From: Taibaiella sp. KBW10
GTDB taxonomy: Bacteria; Bacteroidota; Bacteroidia; Chitinophagales; Chitinophagaceae
NCBI RefSeq assembly: GCF_003852495.1
Contig: NZ_QAJI01000004.1
Coordinates: 604,414 to 668,413, forward strand
Direction of reading: 5' to 3'
DNA: 64,000 nucleotides
In this document: positions 36,101 through 44,053 of the stretch, piece after piece
How the letters are laid out: the number at the start of each line of letters is the position of its first letter
Position numbering within the stretch: position 1 is the first letter of the stretch
Notes under the pieces: model-generated
Databases searched by the model: none
What the model was told of the DNA's origin: nothing
Seen by the model: only the letters and a program-made list of their open reading frames with translations
Made by a program: the position numbers and the translations under genes

Positions 36101-36840
36101 CGCAATACACAACCTTAAAATATAATGGTGTAGCAGCTACTCCAGGTCAACGTATCACGAACTTCAACCCTTCTTTGTTACAAATCCAAACCACTGCTAG
36201 CACGGTAGGAAAAACAGGAACTTCATTCCGCTTTAACTATCAGGATGCTGCCGGTATTGCTAATCCGACCGCTGCTACTTATACGATCACCTGGAATACA
36301 CCACTTCCGGTGCAGTTAGGAGCATTTACTGCCCTGAAAACCGGTGAAAACGTAAGCCTGAGCTGGGATACTTATACCGAAATACAAAATAGCGGTTTCT
36401 CTGTAGAACGTAGTGAAGATGCCCGTAACTGGAAAACTTTAGGCTTTGTTGCTTCTGCTGCAGAAAATGGCAACAGCAATGCTAAATTGTCCTATTACTT
36501 CAATGATGCAACACCTTTAACCGGTGCAGGTTATTACCGTCTGAAACAAATAGACAGAAATCAGAACTTTGCCTATAGTGAAGTCAAAAAAGTGTTGTTC
36601 ACTACCGATTTGGCTATCAGCATTTATCCTAACCCGGCAACGGATCATGTATCCCTTACCATTAATGACTGGAGTAAAGTAACAGAAGTAAGCGTTACCG
36701 ATATCCAAGGGAAAATATTGATCCGCACTACAGATGCAAGCAAAGGATTATCCTTAGTAAATCTCGCTAAAGGTAATTATATACTGCAGGTAAAAGAAGT
36801 GAACGGACAAGTATCAAGCTTCAAATTTGTGAAATCTTAA
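33181..36840 (+). CDS. Large T9SS-exported adhesin-like protein with Ig-like and SdrD-B-like domains
   Basis: 1219 residues. Signal peptide ends at TATAQ (about 31). Residues about 33-120 form a putative-Ig (cadherin-like) domain (ASYTISPALPSGLSFNTNTG, VISGMPL). Two SdrD-B/prealbumin-like domains follow (SISGNVFHDVNGLVDN; SLSGNVWNDINGNGLRGADE) and end in NFGLQ and NFGIERLP. After them come another Ig-like unit, a fibronectin-like SWDTYTEIQNSGFSVERS domain and the T9SS sorting domain (ISIYPNPATDHVSLT to FKFVKS). Such proteins sit on the cell surface and probably mediate adhesion or gliding-related contacts. The last third closely resembles the frameshifted gene at 60380-63657, so the two are paralogues. 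A strong terminator follows at 36866-36906. Confidence 0.9.
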   Translation: MKRAIFYSYFSASLLLAGTFILSVPQTATAQAPTSLSYPATNVFIANVSNVYLAPNLAGNAASYTISPALPSGLSFNTNTGVISGMPLAASAATTYTITAIGTPATQTTSTTTSIQVTNNFFDNSYSVISFGGTGVTMLNGTTGAAITNSSTPGTGTAANDVVVYRNIANLSGQSIDCIVKTVSVTSGTTFSAYDQDAASGQNYNSNDAKFFSPQVSFPNTGGSILYNFQFILGGTYTTGTKSGRNVTLQNVKINTYDIDGNGTTNSNQYNEFGGFSTSEVGSATTLEAPVYNTATGLTTYRSSISTNSVVVTADPTRARVTYNNISDFSIRVGGLGTAYFFVDFSAGPAFATAVSTDVPSVDLNTGVIGVGNAAGGCGTNLSFTPTGQTNITATTNLTRLQVSFPTAEITDGANERLIVNQATSGGTILLNTDPSGSVVLGGNTYAVSGSTSSDNIRTIVFQKANFTLAQAEALLDALQYNNNAATPTSGARNFTVNVRNDAFQSPNAVMTATLNCVSISGNVFHDVNGLVDNTVNASGTAGQFAANSLYVVRVNPTNNQVIDAKPIAAGGAYSFGTVSPGTYNLYVSTTNPSAGTSFTTATFPPTYIATGENLGAGAGNDRLVDGKLIVTIGSQNVTNANFGLQIPPTTTNSTINNINNPGGYNDYTVPQNTFAATDVDGTVDSIVINSFPTGANYIKIGAVVYTNGGTCPPQVSSCTPWPGTVVVPFASGNPSTAISVDPSIEGNTSVVINFSAWDNGRSLSNASNVTLNFIGNNSYSLSGNVWNDINGNGLRGADENLVAPVDASQNLYALLIQQNRTYSGVPTIFASTVINSATGYSFSNVPAGNDYVIRIVARAVEPEKGAAASTVSANLATNWTGVSTNADGTVTNNLNTNDLSIAIAALSASKINQNFGIERLPTATNVNTTIAAPGIGTLLTLNGSNSALPVPPATDPEDGTLGSGSTFVVVSLPQYTTLKYNGVAATPGQRITNFNPSLLQIQTTASTVGKTGTSFRFNYQDAAGIANPTAATYTITWNTPLPVQLGAFTALKTGENVSLSWDTYTEIQNSGFSVERSEDARNWKTLGFVASAAENGNSNAKLSYYFNDATPLTGAGYYRLKQIDRNQNFAYSEVKKVLFTTDLAISIYPNPATDHVSLTINDWSKVTEVSVTDIQGKILIRTTDASKGLSLVNLAKGNYILQVKEVNGQVSSFKFVKS

Positions 36841-36865
36841 TACCCCCCCTTTATCCAATATAAAT

Positions 36866-36906
36866 TAAAAAGATGTTGCTACTTAACCGTAGCAACATCT
36901 TTTTTT
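36866..36906. terminator. Strong terminator after the adhesin-like gene
   Basis: AGATGTTGCTAC pairs perfectly with GTAGCAACATCT over a 6-nt loop, with AAAAA before and eight T after on the plus strand. Confidence 0.92.
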
Positions 36907-36910
36907 TATG

Positions 36911-36933
36911 CTCCTGTCCAAACAATACAGGAG
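36911..36933. promoter_or_regulatory. Inverted repeat upstream of the DNA-repair cassette
   Basis: CTCCTGT, 9 bases, ACAGGAG: a perfect 7-bp dyad about 130 bp before the exonuclease start, just after the adhesin terminator. It could be an operator for the four repair genes or a small extra hairpin. No regulator is adjacent. Confidence 0.35.
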
Positions 36934-37062
36934 GTATACTGCACAGAAACACTAATATTTTTACCATATTTTTAAATACTGCAAATCACTATCCACAGAA
37001 AAATAGGCGTACATTCAGTCAGACAACAGGGTTGTAAACCAACCCATTCGATACTGAAAAAT

Positions 37063-38058
37063 ATGCTGCAATTCACAACAAAAGGTATATTATGTGTTCC
37101 CGGTGGTTTTTATATTGATCCCTGGAAACCGGTCGATCTGGCCGTTATTACACATGGACACGCCGACCATGCCCGCTGGGGTATGAAAAAGTATCTCTGC
37201 CATGAGCATACCGTACCCATTTTACAAAGCCGTATCGGTAAGGATATTGCAGTACAAGGTATAGGATATCATCAACCGGTAACGGTTAATGGCGTGCAGA
37301 TTTCCTTACACCCTGCCGGGCATATCATCGGTTCGGCACAGGTAAGACTGGAGTACAAGGGCTATGTAGTGGTGATCTCCGGAGATTATAAGCTTCAGGA
37401 TGATGGCTTGTCTACCCCCTTCGAAGCTGTACGCTGTCATGAGTTTGTAACGGAAAGCACCTTTGGCCTGCCCATTTATAACTGGGCGAGCGTCGCCGTT
37501 CAAAATGAACAATTACAACAATGGGTAAGCAGCAATCAGGCTAATGGTAAAACCTCTGTTTTTATAGGTTATTCCTTGGGCAAAGCACAAAGAATTATGA
37601 AGGCGCTGGAAGGCATTGGCCCGCTCCAGGTACATTACTCCATAGCCGTGTTGAACCAGGCTTATGAAAGTGTAGGCATACGATTACCTGCTTATGAAAC
37701 AGCAGACCTTAAAGAAGACCCCAAACACCTGGATAAGGGTATTGTGATCCTGCCGCCGTCCCTGCTTGATTCCCAGCTCATCCGCAAAATACCCAATATG
37801 GCCCATGCCATCTGCTCCGGGTGGATGCAGGTACGTGGTGCCAGGCGCTGGCGTAGTGCCGATGCCGGATTTGCCATCAGCGATCATGCCGATTGGGGCG
37901 GACTGCTGGAAGCCATCAATGCTACGGGTGCACAAAAAGTATATGTCACCCATGGACAGACAGCTGTGTTTACCCGCTATCTGAACGAAACCGGGATTGA
38001 AGCAGAAGAAGTACTTACGAAATTCGGTGCAGAAGAGGAGCCGGAAGAAACTGTTTAA
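37063..38058 (+). CDS. Ligase-associated MBL-fold DNA exonuclease
   Basis: 331 residues, cytoplasmic. Metallo-beta-lactamase fold with the nuclease set HGHADH (about 31-36), SGDYK, SDHADWG and a final THGQ. This matches the family 'ligase-associated DNA exonuclease' (TIGR04122), a relative of CPSF/SNM1-type nucleases. Related Pseudomonas enzymes are metal-dependent DNA exonucleases. It is the first gene of the cassette: 11 bp before the ligase, then the helicase and PdeM. Together they are believed to process and reseal damaged DNA ends. Confidence 0.93.
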   Translation: MLQFTTKGILCVPGGFYIDPWKPVDLAVITHGHADHARWGMKKYLCHEHTVPILQSRIGKDIAVQGIGYHQPVTVNGVQISLHPAGHIIGSAQVRLEYKGYVVVISGDYKLQDDGLSTPFEAVRCHEFVTESTFGLPIYNWASVAVQNEQLQQWVSSNQANGKTSVFIGYSLGKAQRIMKALEGIGPLQVHYSIAVLNQAYESVGIRLPAYETADLKEDPKHLDKGIVILPPSLLDSQLIRKIPNMAHAICSGWMQVRGARRWRSADAGFAISDHADWGGLLEAINATGAQKVYVTHGQTAVFTRYLNETGIEAEEVLTKFGAEEEPEETV

Positions 38059-38069
38059 ATTGAAAAGAG

Positions 38070-39650
38070 ATGAAAGCCTTTGCAACCCTTATTAACGCGC
38101 TGGACAGTACCAATAAAACCAATCAGAAGCTGGAGGCCATCCATCATTTCCTGGCAGTAGCTGAGGATCGGGATAAGCTGTGGCTTTTGGCACTCTTTAC
38201 CGGCAAGCGGCCCAAAAGAAATGTAAATACGGCACTCATGAAGCAATGGGCGATCGCCATTGCCGGCATCCCGGAATGGCTTTTCCTCGAGTCCTATGCT
38301 GCAGTAGGCGATCTGGGTGAAACCATTTCCCTGATATTGCCCGAACCGGTACAGTATACCGAACATTCTTTATGGGAATGGATGCAAAAAATACAGGAGC
38401 TGAAATCTTTTACAGAAGAGGAAAAGAAAACATTTGTGACGGGTGCCTGGCATAGCCTGCCTCATACAGAGCGCTTTATCTTTAATAAATTACTGGGAGG
38501 CAGCTTCCGTCTCGGGGTCTCGGCACAAACCCTGATCAATGCTCTGGCTAAATATTATACCATAGAGGCCAATGCTGTAGCACACAGCATTATGGGCGAC
38601 TGGAAAATGGAAGAAGTAAGCTTCGACGCACTGGTTCAGGGCCATTATACCGATACGCAACTGTCTAAACCTTATCCTTTCTGTCTGGCCTATCCCCTGG
38701 AAAAAGAACCGGAAACATTAGGCCCTTTAACCGAATGGCAGATAGAGTATAAATGGGATGGCATACGCGGACAACTGATCAAGCGAAATGAAGAAGTATT
38801 TATCTGGTCGCGGGGAGAAGAGTTGGTTACAGAACAGTTTCCCGAAATAAAAGAAGCCCTGATGCAATGGGAGGGCAATTTTGTTCTGGACGGAGAATTA
38901 TTAGTGTACAAAGACCAACAGGTACTTAATTTTAGTGAATTACAAAAACGGCTTAACCGCAAAACCCTGAGTCCGAAAATGAGGCAAGACCTGCCGGTCG
39001 CCTGCTTTGTCTACGACCTTCTGGAATGGGAAGGAATGGATTTTCGCGCAAAGCCGATCATAGAAAGAAGAGCCTTTCTGGAACAATGCTTCCACAAAAA
39101 CCCCTCGACTTCGCTGCTTTTGTGTGAAACAATCACCGCTACTAACTGGGAAGAGATCGCTGTGATACGTGCTGCGGCACGGTCGGTAAATAGTGAAGGA
39201 CTGATGCTGAAACATAAGCATTCCCCCTATCATACCGGGAGAAAAAAGGGGGACTGGTGGAAATGGAAAATAGACCCCTATACCATAGATGCCGTACTCA
39301 TTTATGCGCAGAAAGGAAGTGGTCGCAGAAGCGCCTATTATACCGATTACACCTTTGCCGTAAAGCAGGGTGATCAACTGGTATCGATAGCCAAGGCTTA
39401 TTCGGGCCTTACCGATAAGGAAATACAGGAAGTGAATAAGTATATTAATCAACAAGCCATTGAAAAATTCGGCCCGGTACGAACGGTAAAACCCGAACTT
39501 GTTTTTGAGCTTGCTTTTGAAGGCATTGGCTTCAGCAACCGGCACAAATCCGGAGTGGCCTTACGGTTTCCGAGGATTGCCCGTTGGCGAAGAGATAAAA
39601 CTGTAAAAGACATTGATGATATTGAAGAAATCAAAAAAATGATCCGCTAA
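38070..39650 (+). CDS. ATP-dependent DNA ligase of the Lhr/PdeM cassette
   Basis: 526 residues. An N-terminal DNA-binding domain (about 1-200; FNKLLGGSFRLGVSAQTLIN) precedes the adenylation domain with the lysine nucleophile in EYKWDGIRG (Lys228), ILDGE-like VLDGELLVY, and SEGLMLKHKHSPYHTGRKKG; the C-terminal OB fold ends with a basic tail. It fits the bacterial ATP-dependent ligase group TIGR04120. It uses ATP to seal nicks and is separate from the essential NAD-dependent LigA. Its stop codon touches the GTG start of the helicase. Confidence 0.94.
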   Translation: MKAFATLINALDSTNKTNQKLEAIHHFLAVAEDRDKLWLLALFTGKRPKRNVNTALMKQWAIAIAGIPEWLFLESYAAVGDLGETISLILPEPVQYTEHSLWEWMQKIQELKSFTEEEKKTFVTGAWHSLPHTERFIFNKLLGGSFRLGVSAQTLINALAKYYTIEANAVAHSIMGDWKMEEVSFDALVQGHYTDTQLSKPYPFCLAYPLEKEPETLGPLTEWQIEYKWDGIRGQLIKRNEEVFIWSRGEELVTEQFPEIKEALMQWEGNFVLDGELLVYKDQQVLNFSELQKRLNRKTLSPKMRQDLPVACFVYDLLEWEGMDFRAKPIIERRAFLEQCFHKNPSTSLLLCETITATNWEEIAVIRAAARSVNSEGLMLKHKHSPYHTGRKKGDWWKWKIDPYTIDAVLIYAQKGSGRRSAYYTDYTFAVKQGDQLVSIAKAYSGLTDKEIQEVNKYINQQAIEKFGPVRTVKPELVFELAFEGIGFSNRHKSGVALRFPRIARWRRDKTVKDIDDIEEIKKMIR

Positions 39651-42113
39651 GTGAAGAATGGTTTATTACATACACCGGGATATACTATTGTCGCCGCATG
39701 GATGCAGGCTAAAGGCAATAAGGCTTTCGGCTTCCAGAAGGAAGCCTGGAATCATTATGCAAAAGGCAATAGCGGTATGATTATCGCCCCTACCGGCTTT
39801 GGCAAGACTTATTCTGTTTTTCTGGGTGTACTGATCGATTTCCTTAACCATCCAAAGGAATATAAAGACGGGCTAAAGTTGTTATGGATCACGCCTTTGC
39901 GGTCTTTGGCAAAAGATCTTGCCAAGGCCATGCAGCAAGCGATCGAAGAAATAGGACTGGACTGGACGGTAGAAGTACGCAATGGCGACACGGACGCCCG
40001 GCAGAAAGCCAGGCAAAGTAAATTGATGCCGGATATCCTGGTCGTGACGCCAGAAAGCCTGCATTTACTCCTCGCACAAAAAGGAAGGGCACGGTTCTTT
40101 ACCGCGCTGCGCTGCATTGCGGTAGATGAATGGCATGAATTGCTGGGCAGTAAAAGAGGTGTTATGACAGAACTGGCATTGGCTTTTCTGAAAAAGGAAT
40201 ATCCCAAACTAAGCATCTGGGGCATTGCTGCCACTATTGGCAATCTTGATGAAGCAATAGCGGTACTATTGCCTCATACCCCAGCCCGTGTGACGGTAAA
40301 GGCCCGGGAGCAAAAGAAAATAAAAATACTATCCGTCTTACCGGATGAAGTAGAAGTGCTGCCCTGGGCGGGACACCTGGGCGCTAAATTGGCACCTCAG
40401 GTCGTACCGATCATTAACCAGAGCCGGTCGACCATTATCTTTACCAATACACGCAATCAAAGTGAAACCTGGTATCAGCTGCTCCTGGCCGCCTATCCCG
40501 ATTTTGCCGGACAGATCGCCTTACATCATAGCTCTATAGATGGTGCGACCCGCCAATGGATAGAAGATAACCTGAGCAGTGGCTACCTGAAAGCAGTGGT
40601 CTCTACATCTTCACTGGATCTGGGTGTAGACTTCAAACCGGTTGATACGGCCATACAGATCGGGTCGAGCAAAGGCGTTGCACGCTTTATGCAAAGAGCG
40701 GGACGCAGCGGGCATACGCCTTTTGAAGTATCTACTATTTATTTTGTACCCACCCACTCTCTGGAGCTCATTGAGGCGTCCGCCTTAAAAGAAGCCGTTA
40801 AGACACAAACTATCGAGCAACGGGAACCGCTGGTGCAGACCTTTGATGTGCTGGTGCAATTCCTTATTACCTTAGCGCTGGGCGGTGGTTTTCACGAAGA
40901 AGAAATCTTACCGGTTATACAGCGCACCTTTGCCTTTTCGGAGCTTACAAAAGAAGAATGGTACTGGTGTATTTCCTTTATTACGGTGGGTGGACAGATT
41001 GGAGCCAACTATGAAGAATTTCATAAGGTAGTGCGACAGGAGGATGGCTTGCTTACCGTAACCAACCGGAGAATTGCCATGCTGCACCGTATGAACATCG
41101 GTGTGATTGTGAGCGATGCCATGATGCGGGTAAAGTTTGTCTCGGGCGGATATATAGGTATGGTAGAAGAAAATTTCATTGCCAAATTACGTCCCGGAGA
41201 TAAATTTATCCTGGCAGGAAGGGTATTAGAACGGGTAAGGGTAAAAGAAATGACGGTATACGTTCGTTCCTCTTCCGGAAGGGCGATTACGCCCAGCTGG
41301 CTGGGAGGCCGCCTGCCCCTGAGCGCTAACCTGAGCCATTTCTTAAGGCAAAAACTGGCACAATCCCTGAACCCGGACCCCGGCGAAAAAGAATTAAAAT
41401 TCCTCCGGCCGCTGATCGAAAAACAAAGTCAAATGTCTCATGTTCCTGCGGAAAACGAGTTCCTTGTTGAATCCATTAAAACACGGGAAGGCTATCACTT
41501 GTTTATGTACCCCTTTGAAGGCCGGCTCATTCATGAAGTAATGGCGGCTTTAGTGGCTTATCGCATCAGCAGGCGCTACCCCATCAGCTTTTCCATGGCC
41601 ATGAATGATTATGGCTTTGAATTATTTTCTGATTCGGAAATACAACTGGATGAAGACCAACTGAAACAAATATTAAGTACGGATCATTTGATGGACGATG
41701 TATTCTCGAGCATCAATGCGACGGAAATGGCCCGGAGAAAATTCCGGGATATTGCTGTTATTTCCGGGCTCGTGATACAGACGTATCCCGGGGCGCAGAA
41801 AAACAATAAATCATTACAATCTTCCTCCGGTCTTATCTTTAATGTACTGGAAGAGCATGATCCGCAAAACCTCTTGTTACGACAAGCGTATATGGAGGTG
41901 TTCAATCAAAGCCTGGAAGAACACCGGCTGATCACTACATTTAAACGCATTCATAACAGCCGCATTATCTATAAAACGGTTAATGGGTTCAGCCCGCTCA
42001 GCTTTCCTATAAAAGTAGACAGCCTGCGGCAATCATTATCCAGCGAAGACCTTGCCAGCCGGATCCTGAAATTGCAACAAGCCGGAACAAAGACCCTAAA
42101 AAAGAAAAAATGA
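39651..42113 (+). CDS. Ligase-associated Lhr-type DEXH-box helicase
   Basis: 820 residues from a GTG placed right after the ligase stop. RecA1 has Walker A APTGFGKT (46-53), motif Ia PLRSLAKDL, and motif II DEWH (159-162); RecA2 has TNTRNQSETWY, STSSLDLGVDF and QRAGRSGH. Beyond it lie the winged-helix and the Lhr-core domains (about 400-820). This is the family TIGR04121, an ATP-dependent 3'-5' translocase/helicase. DEWH is the usual Lhr version of DEXH. It is in the middle of the cassette, and its stop overlaps PdeM by ATGA. Confidence 0.94.
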   Translation: MKNGLLHTPGYTIVAAWMQAKGNKAFGFQKEAWNHYAKGNSGMIIAPTGFGKTYSVFLGVLIDFLNHPKEYKDGLKLLWITPLRSLAKDLAKAMQQAIEEIGLDWTVEVRNGDTDARQKARQSKLMPDILVVTPESLHLLLAQKGRARFFTALRCIAVDEWHELLGSKRGVMTELALAFLKKEYPKLSIWGIAATIGNLDEAIAVLLPHTPARVTVKAREQKKIKILSVLPDEVEVLPWAGHLGAKLAPQVVPIINQSRSTIIFTNTRNQSETWYQLLLAAYPDFAGQIALHHSSIDGATRQWIEDNLSSGYLKAVVSTSSLDLGVDFKPVDTAIQIGSSKGVARFMQRAGRSGHTPFEVSTIYFVPTHSLELIEASALKEAVKTQTIEQREPLVQTFDVLVQFLITLALGGGFHEEEILPVIQRTFAFSELTKEEWYWCISFITVGGQIGANYEEFHKVVRQEDGLLTVTNRRIAMLHRMNIGVIVSDAMMRVKFVSGGYIGMVEENFIAKLRPGDKFILAGRVLERVRVKEMTVYVRSSSGRAITPSWLGGRLPLSANLSHFLRQKLAQSLNPDPGEKELKFLRPLIEKQSQMSHVPAENEFLVESIKTREGYHLFMYPFEGRLIHEVMAALVAYRISRRYPISFSMAMNDYGFELFSDSEIQLDEDQLKQILSTDHLMDDVFSSINATEMARRKFRDIAVISGLVIQTYPGAQKNNKSLQSSSGLIFNVLEEHDPQNLLLRQAYMEVFNQSLEEHRLITTFKRIHNSRIIYKTVNGFSPLSFPIKVDSLRQSLSSEDLASRILKLQQAGTKTLKKKK

Positions 42114-42760
42114 ACATCATAGCGTACCCGCTACACATACAAGAGGCGTCCCTGATCCTAACGAACCAAAGTGCTCTTTTCTGGGAGCAGGAGAAAACCC
42201 TGATTTTATCTGACCTCCACCTGGGCAAGGCAGCGCATTTTCGAAAAAACGGCATTGCCCTACCCGGCCAGCTCGCACTGCAGGACCTGTCGCGGCTGGA
42301 TACACTGATCCGCCACTACGATGCAGCGAAGATCATTATTGTAGGCGATCTGATTCATGCCGGCGCCAATAAAGAAGTGCATTTATTCACCACCCTACGG
42401 CAGCAACATCCTCAGCGGACCTTTATCCTGATCCGGGGCAACCATGATCGCATATCTGAACAACACTTGAACGATATAGGCATAGACCAGGTATTCGAAG
42501 AACATACGATCCATAAGCTGAGCTTTGCACACCAGCCCTCCTCTCTTAACGGTAAATTCGTCATTTCGGGGCATATACACCCGGGCGTGGTGCTCATGTT
42601 GCAAGCCAAAAAGCGGATGCGGTTTCCCTGCTACCTTGTTAATGAACACCAACTCATCCTCCCGGCATTCAGCCGTTTTACCGGCCTGGATACGTCTCGG
42701 GTTCCGGAAGGCTCCGATTGTTATGCCTTCTATACAGAGGGCATCTTTAAAGTACCTTAA
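42110..42760 (+). CDS. pdeM: Ligase-associated DNA damage response endonuclease PdeM
   Basis: 216 residues. Calcineurin-like metallophosphoesterase with all metal motifs: SDLHLGK, GDLIHAG, RGNHD and GHIHPG. Family TIGR04123. The Pseudomonas homologue is a manganese-dependent DNA endonuclease. It overlaps the helicase by 4 bp, the tightest link in the cassette, and completes the set exonuclease-ligase-helicase-PdeM. Confidence 0.94.
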   Translation: MNIIAYPLHIQEASLILTNQSALFWEQEKTLILSDLHLGKAAHFRKNGIALPGQLALQDLSRLDTLIRHYDAAKIIIVGDLIHAGANKEVHLFTTLRQQHPQRTFILIRGNHDRISEQHLNDIGIDQVFEEHTIHKLSFAHQPSSLNGKFVISGHIHPGVVLMLQAKKRMRFPCYLVNEHQLILPAFSRFTGLDTSRVPEGSDCYAFYTEGIFKVP

Positions 42761-42946
42761 AATCCATGCTCCAACTCCGTCTTTTGATCTCTGCTCACCG
42801 ATAGCCATAAGGATGATTTTGAAATAGCGAAGCAATTGTACTGAAAGTCTATATAGATCGTAACTTATTGATATAAAATACCTTAAAGTCAATAGTTATT
42901 ATATTTCTACACAAGTTTTTGGATTTATTTAAAAATAATTCTAATT

Positions 42947-42966
42947 TTACATAACCAACTATGTAA
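42947..42966. promoter_or_regulatory. Palindromic operator of the MarR-GNAT gene
   Basis: TTACATA, 6 bases, TATGTAA: a perfect 7-bp dyad of 20 bp that ends 7 bases before the start codon at 42973. MarR proteins bind such 16-20-bp dyads at their own promoters. A TAATTTTAC element just upstream (42943) may be the -7 region, so binding would block transcription. Confidence 0.55.
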
Positions 42967-42972
42967 TCAATT

Positions 42973-43935
42973 ATGAATGAAGCACTTTTTGAGCAAACAG
43001 GCAAGTCCGCATTAGGAAGCCGTTTAAGAATGTTTACGGCTTTAGTGACAGAGGACGCAGCGAAAATATATGAATCATACGGCCTGGACTTTACACCCAA
43101 ATGGTTTCCCGTGTTCTTTGTGCTCGCTCAGGGCGGCGAAAAGACCATCACAGAAATCGCTGTTGACATCGGGCATTCCCAACCTTCTGTCAGCAAGATC
43201 GTTAGGGAAATGACGGATGCCGGACTGGTGAAGGAAAACCAAAAGTCTTCCGATAAGCGGCGCAATGTAGTCGCACTTACAGAAAAGGGACAATCTTTTT
43301 CTGATAAGATTATACCCCAATTGGCTGATGTGGATGCGGCGATAGAGGGTATTATTACAGAAGCCCGCCACAACCTTTGGGAGGCATTGGTGGAATGGGA
43401 ATACCTGCTCGAACAAAAGTCACTGCTCAAAAGGGTGCAAGAACAACGCAAACTGCGGGAGCGTAAGGAAGTAGATATTGTTCCATACCACAGCGAACAC
43501 CAGCAAGCCTTCAAGGCACTGAATGAAGAATGGATTGCCACCTATTTTGAAATAGAAGACGCCGACCGCAAGGCGCTGGACAATCCTCAATCTTATATCC
43601 TGGATAAGGGTGGAAAAATATTTGTGGCCTTGTATCATGGCGAACCAATAGGCGTATGTGCCTTGATTAAGATGGACGATCCGGAGTATCAGTATGAACT
43701 GGCTAAAATGGCAGTTTCGCCTATTGCCCAAGGCAAAAGTGTGGGTTGGCTGCTGGGCCAGGCAGTCGTTGATGAAGCCAAAAAACTAGGCGCATCAAAG
43801 CTATATCTGGAAAGCAATACATTACTTAAACCGGCCATCAACTTGTACCATAAACTCGGTTTCAAAAAAGTGGTGGGCCGGGCCACACCTTATGCACGTT
43901 GTAATATCCAAATGGAATTAGCCGTAAACAAATAA
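42973..43935 (+). CDS. MarR-type regulator fused to a GNAT acetyltransferase
   Basis: 320 residues. Residues about 1-150 are a winged-helix MarR domain (TITEIAVDIGHSQPSVSKIV, DKRRNVVALTEKG). Residues about 165-318 are a GNAT domain (FVALYHGEPIGVCALIKM, ELAKMAVSPIAQGKSVGWLL with the acetyl-CoA loop, LYLESNTLLKPAINLYHKLGF). Such fusions are common in Bacteroidota; the acetyltransferase may act on a small molecule that the regulator also senses. It is 212 bp after PdeM and has its own operator, so it is not part of the repair cassette. Confidence 0.92.
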   Translation: MNEALFEQTGKSALGSRLRMFTALVTEDAAKIYESYGLDFTPKWFPVFFVLAQGGEKTITEIAVDIGHSQPSVSKIVREMTDAGLVKENQKSSDKRRNVVALTEKGQSFSDKIIPQLADVDAAIEGIITEARHNLWEALVEWEYLLEQKSLLKRVQEQRKLRERKEVDIVPYHSEHQQAFKALNEEWIATYFEIEDADRKALDNPQSYILDKGGKIFVALYHGEPIGVCALIKMDDPEYQYELAKMAVSPIAQGKSVGWLLGQAVVDEAKKLGASKLYLESNTLLKPAINLYHKLGFKKVVGRATPYARCNIQMELAVNK

Positions 43936-43984
43936 AACAAGGATTAAACTAAGTTGTATCGATCAGAAGCACGAGTTAATAAGA

Positions 43985-44011
43985 AAAAGCCATCAAATCC
44001 TGATGGCTTTT
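43985..44011. terminator. Bidirectional terminator
   Basis: AAAAGCCATCA/TGATGGCTTTT over a 5-nt loop, with A and T runs on both flanks, between the convergent MarR-GNAT gene and the delta-60 gene ending at 44054. Confidence 0.88.
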
Positions 44012-44053
44012 CTGCTTAATAACAAAGGCTATGATTTTCTGATGGAAATCGAT

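Noticed and set aside
38940..39545. 201-codon minus-strand frame inside the ligase gene
   Set aside because: Opposite to conserved ligase motifs; shadow only.
37063..42760. The four-gene nuclease/helicase set as a new defence system
   Set aside because: Each member matches a named ligase-associated DNA repair family and the order is the known one, so it is a repair cassette and not a new system.
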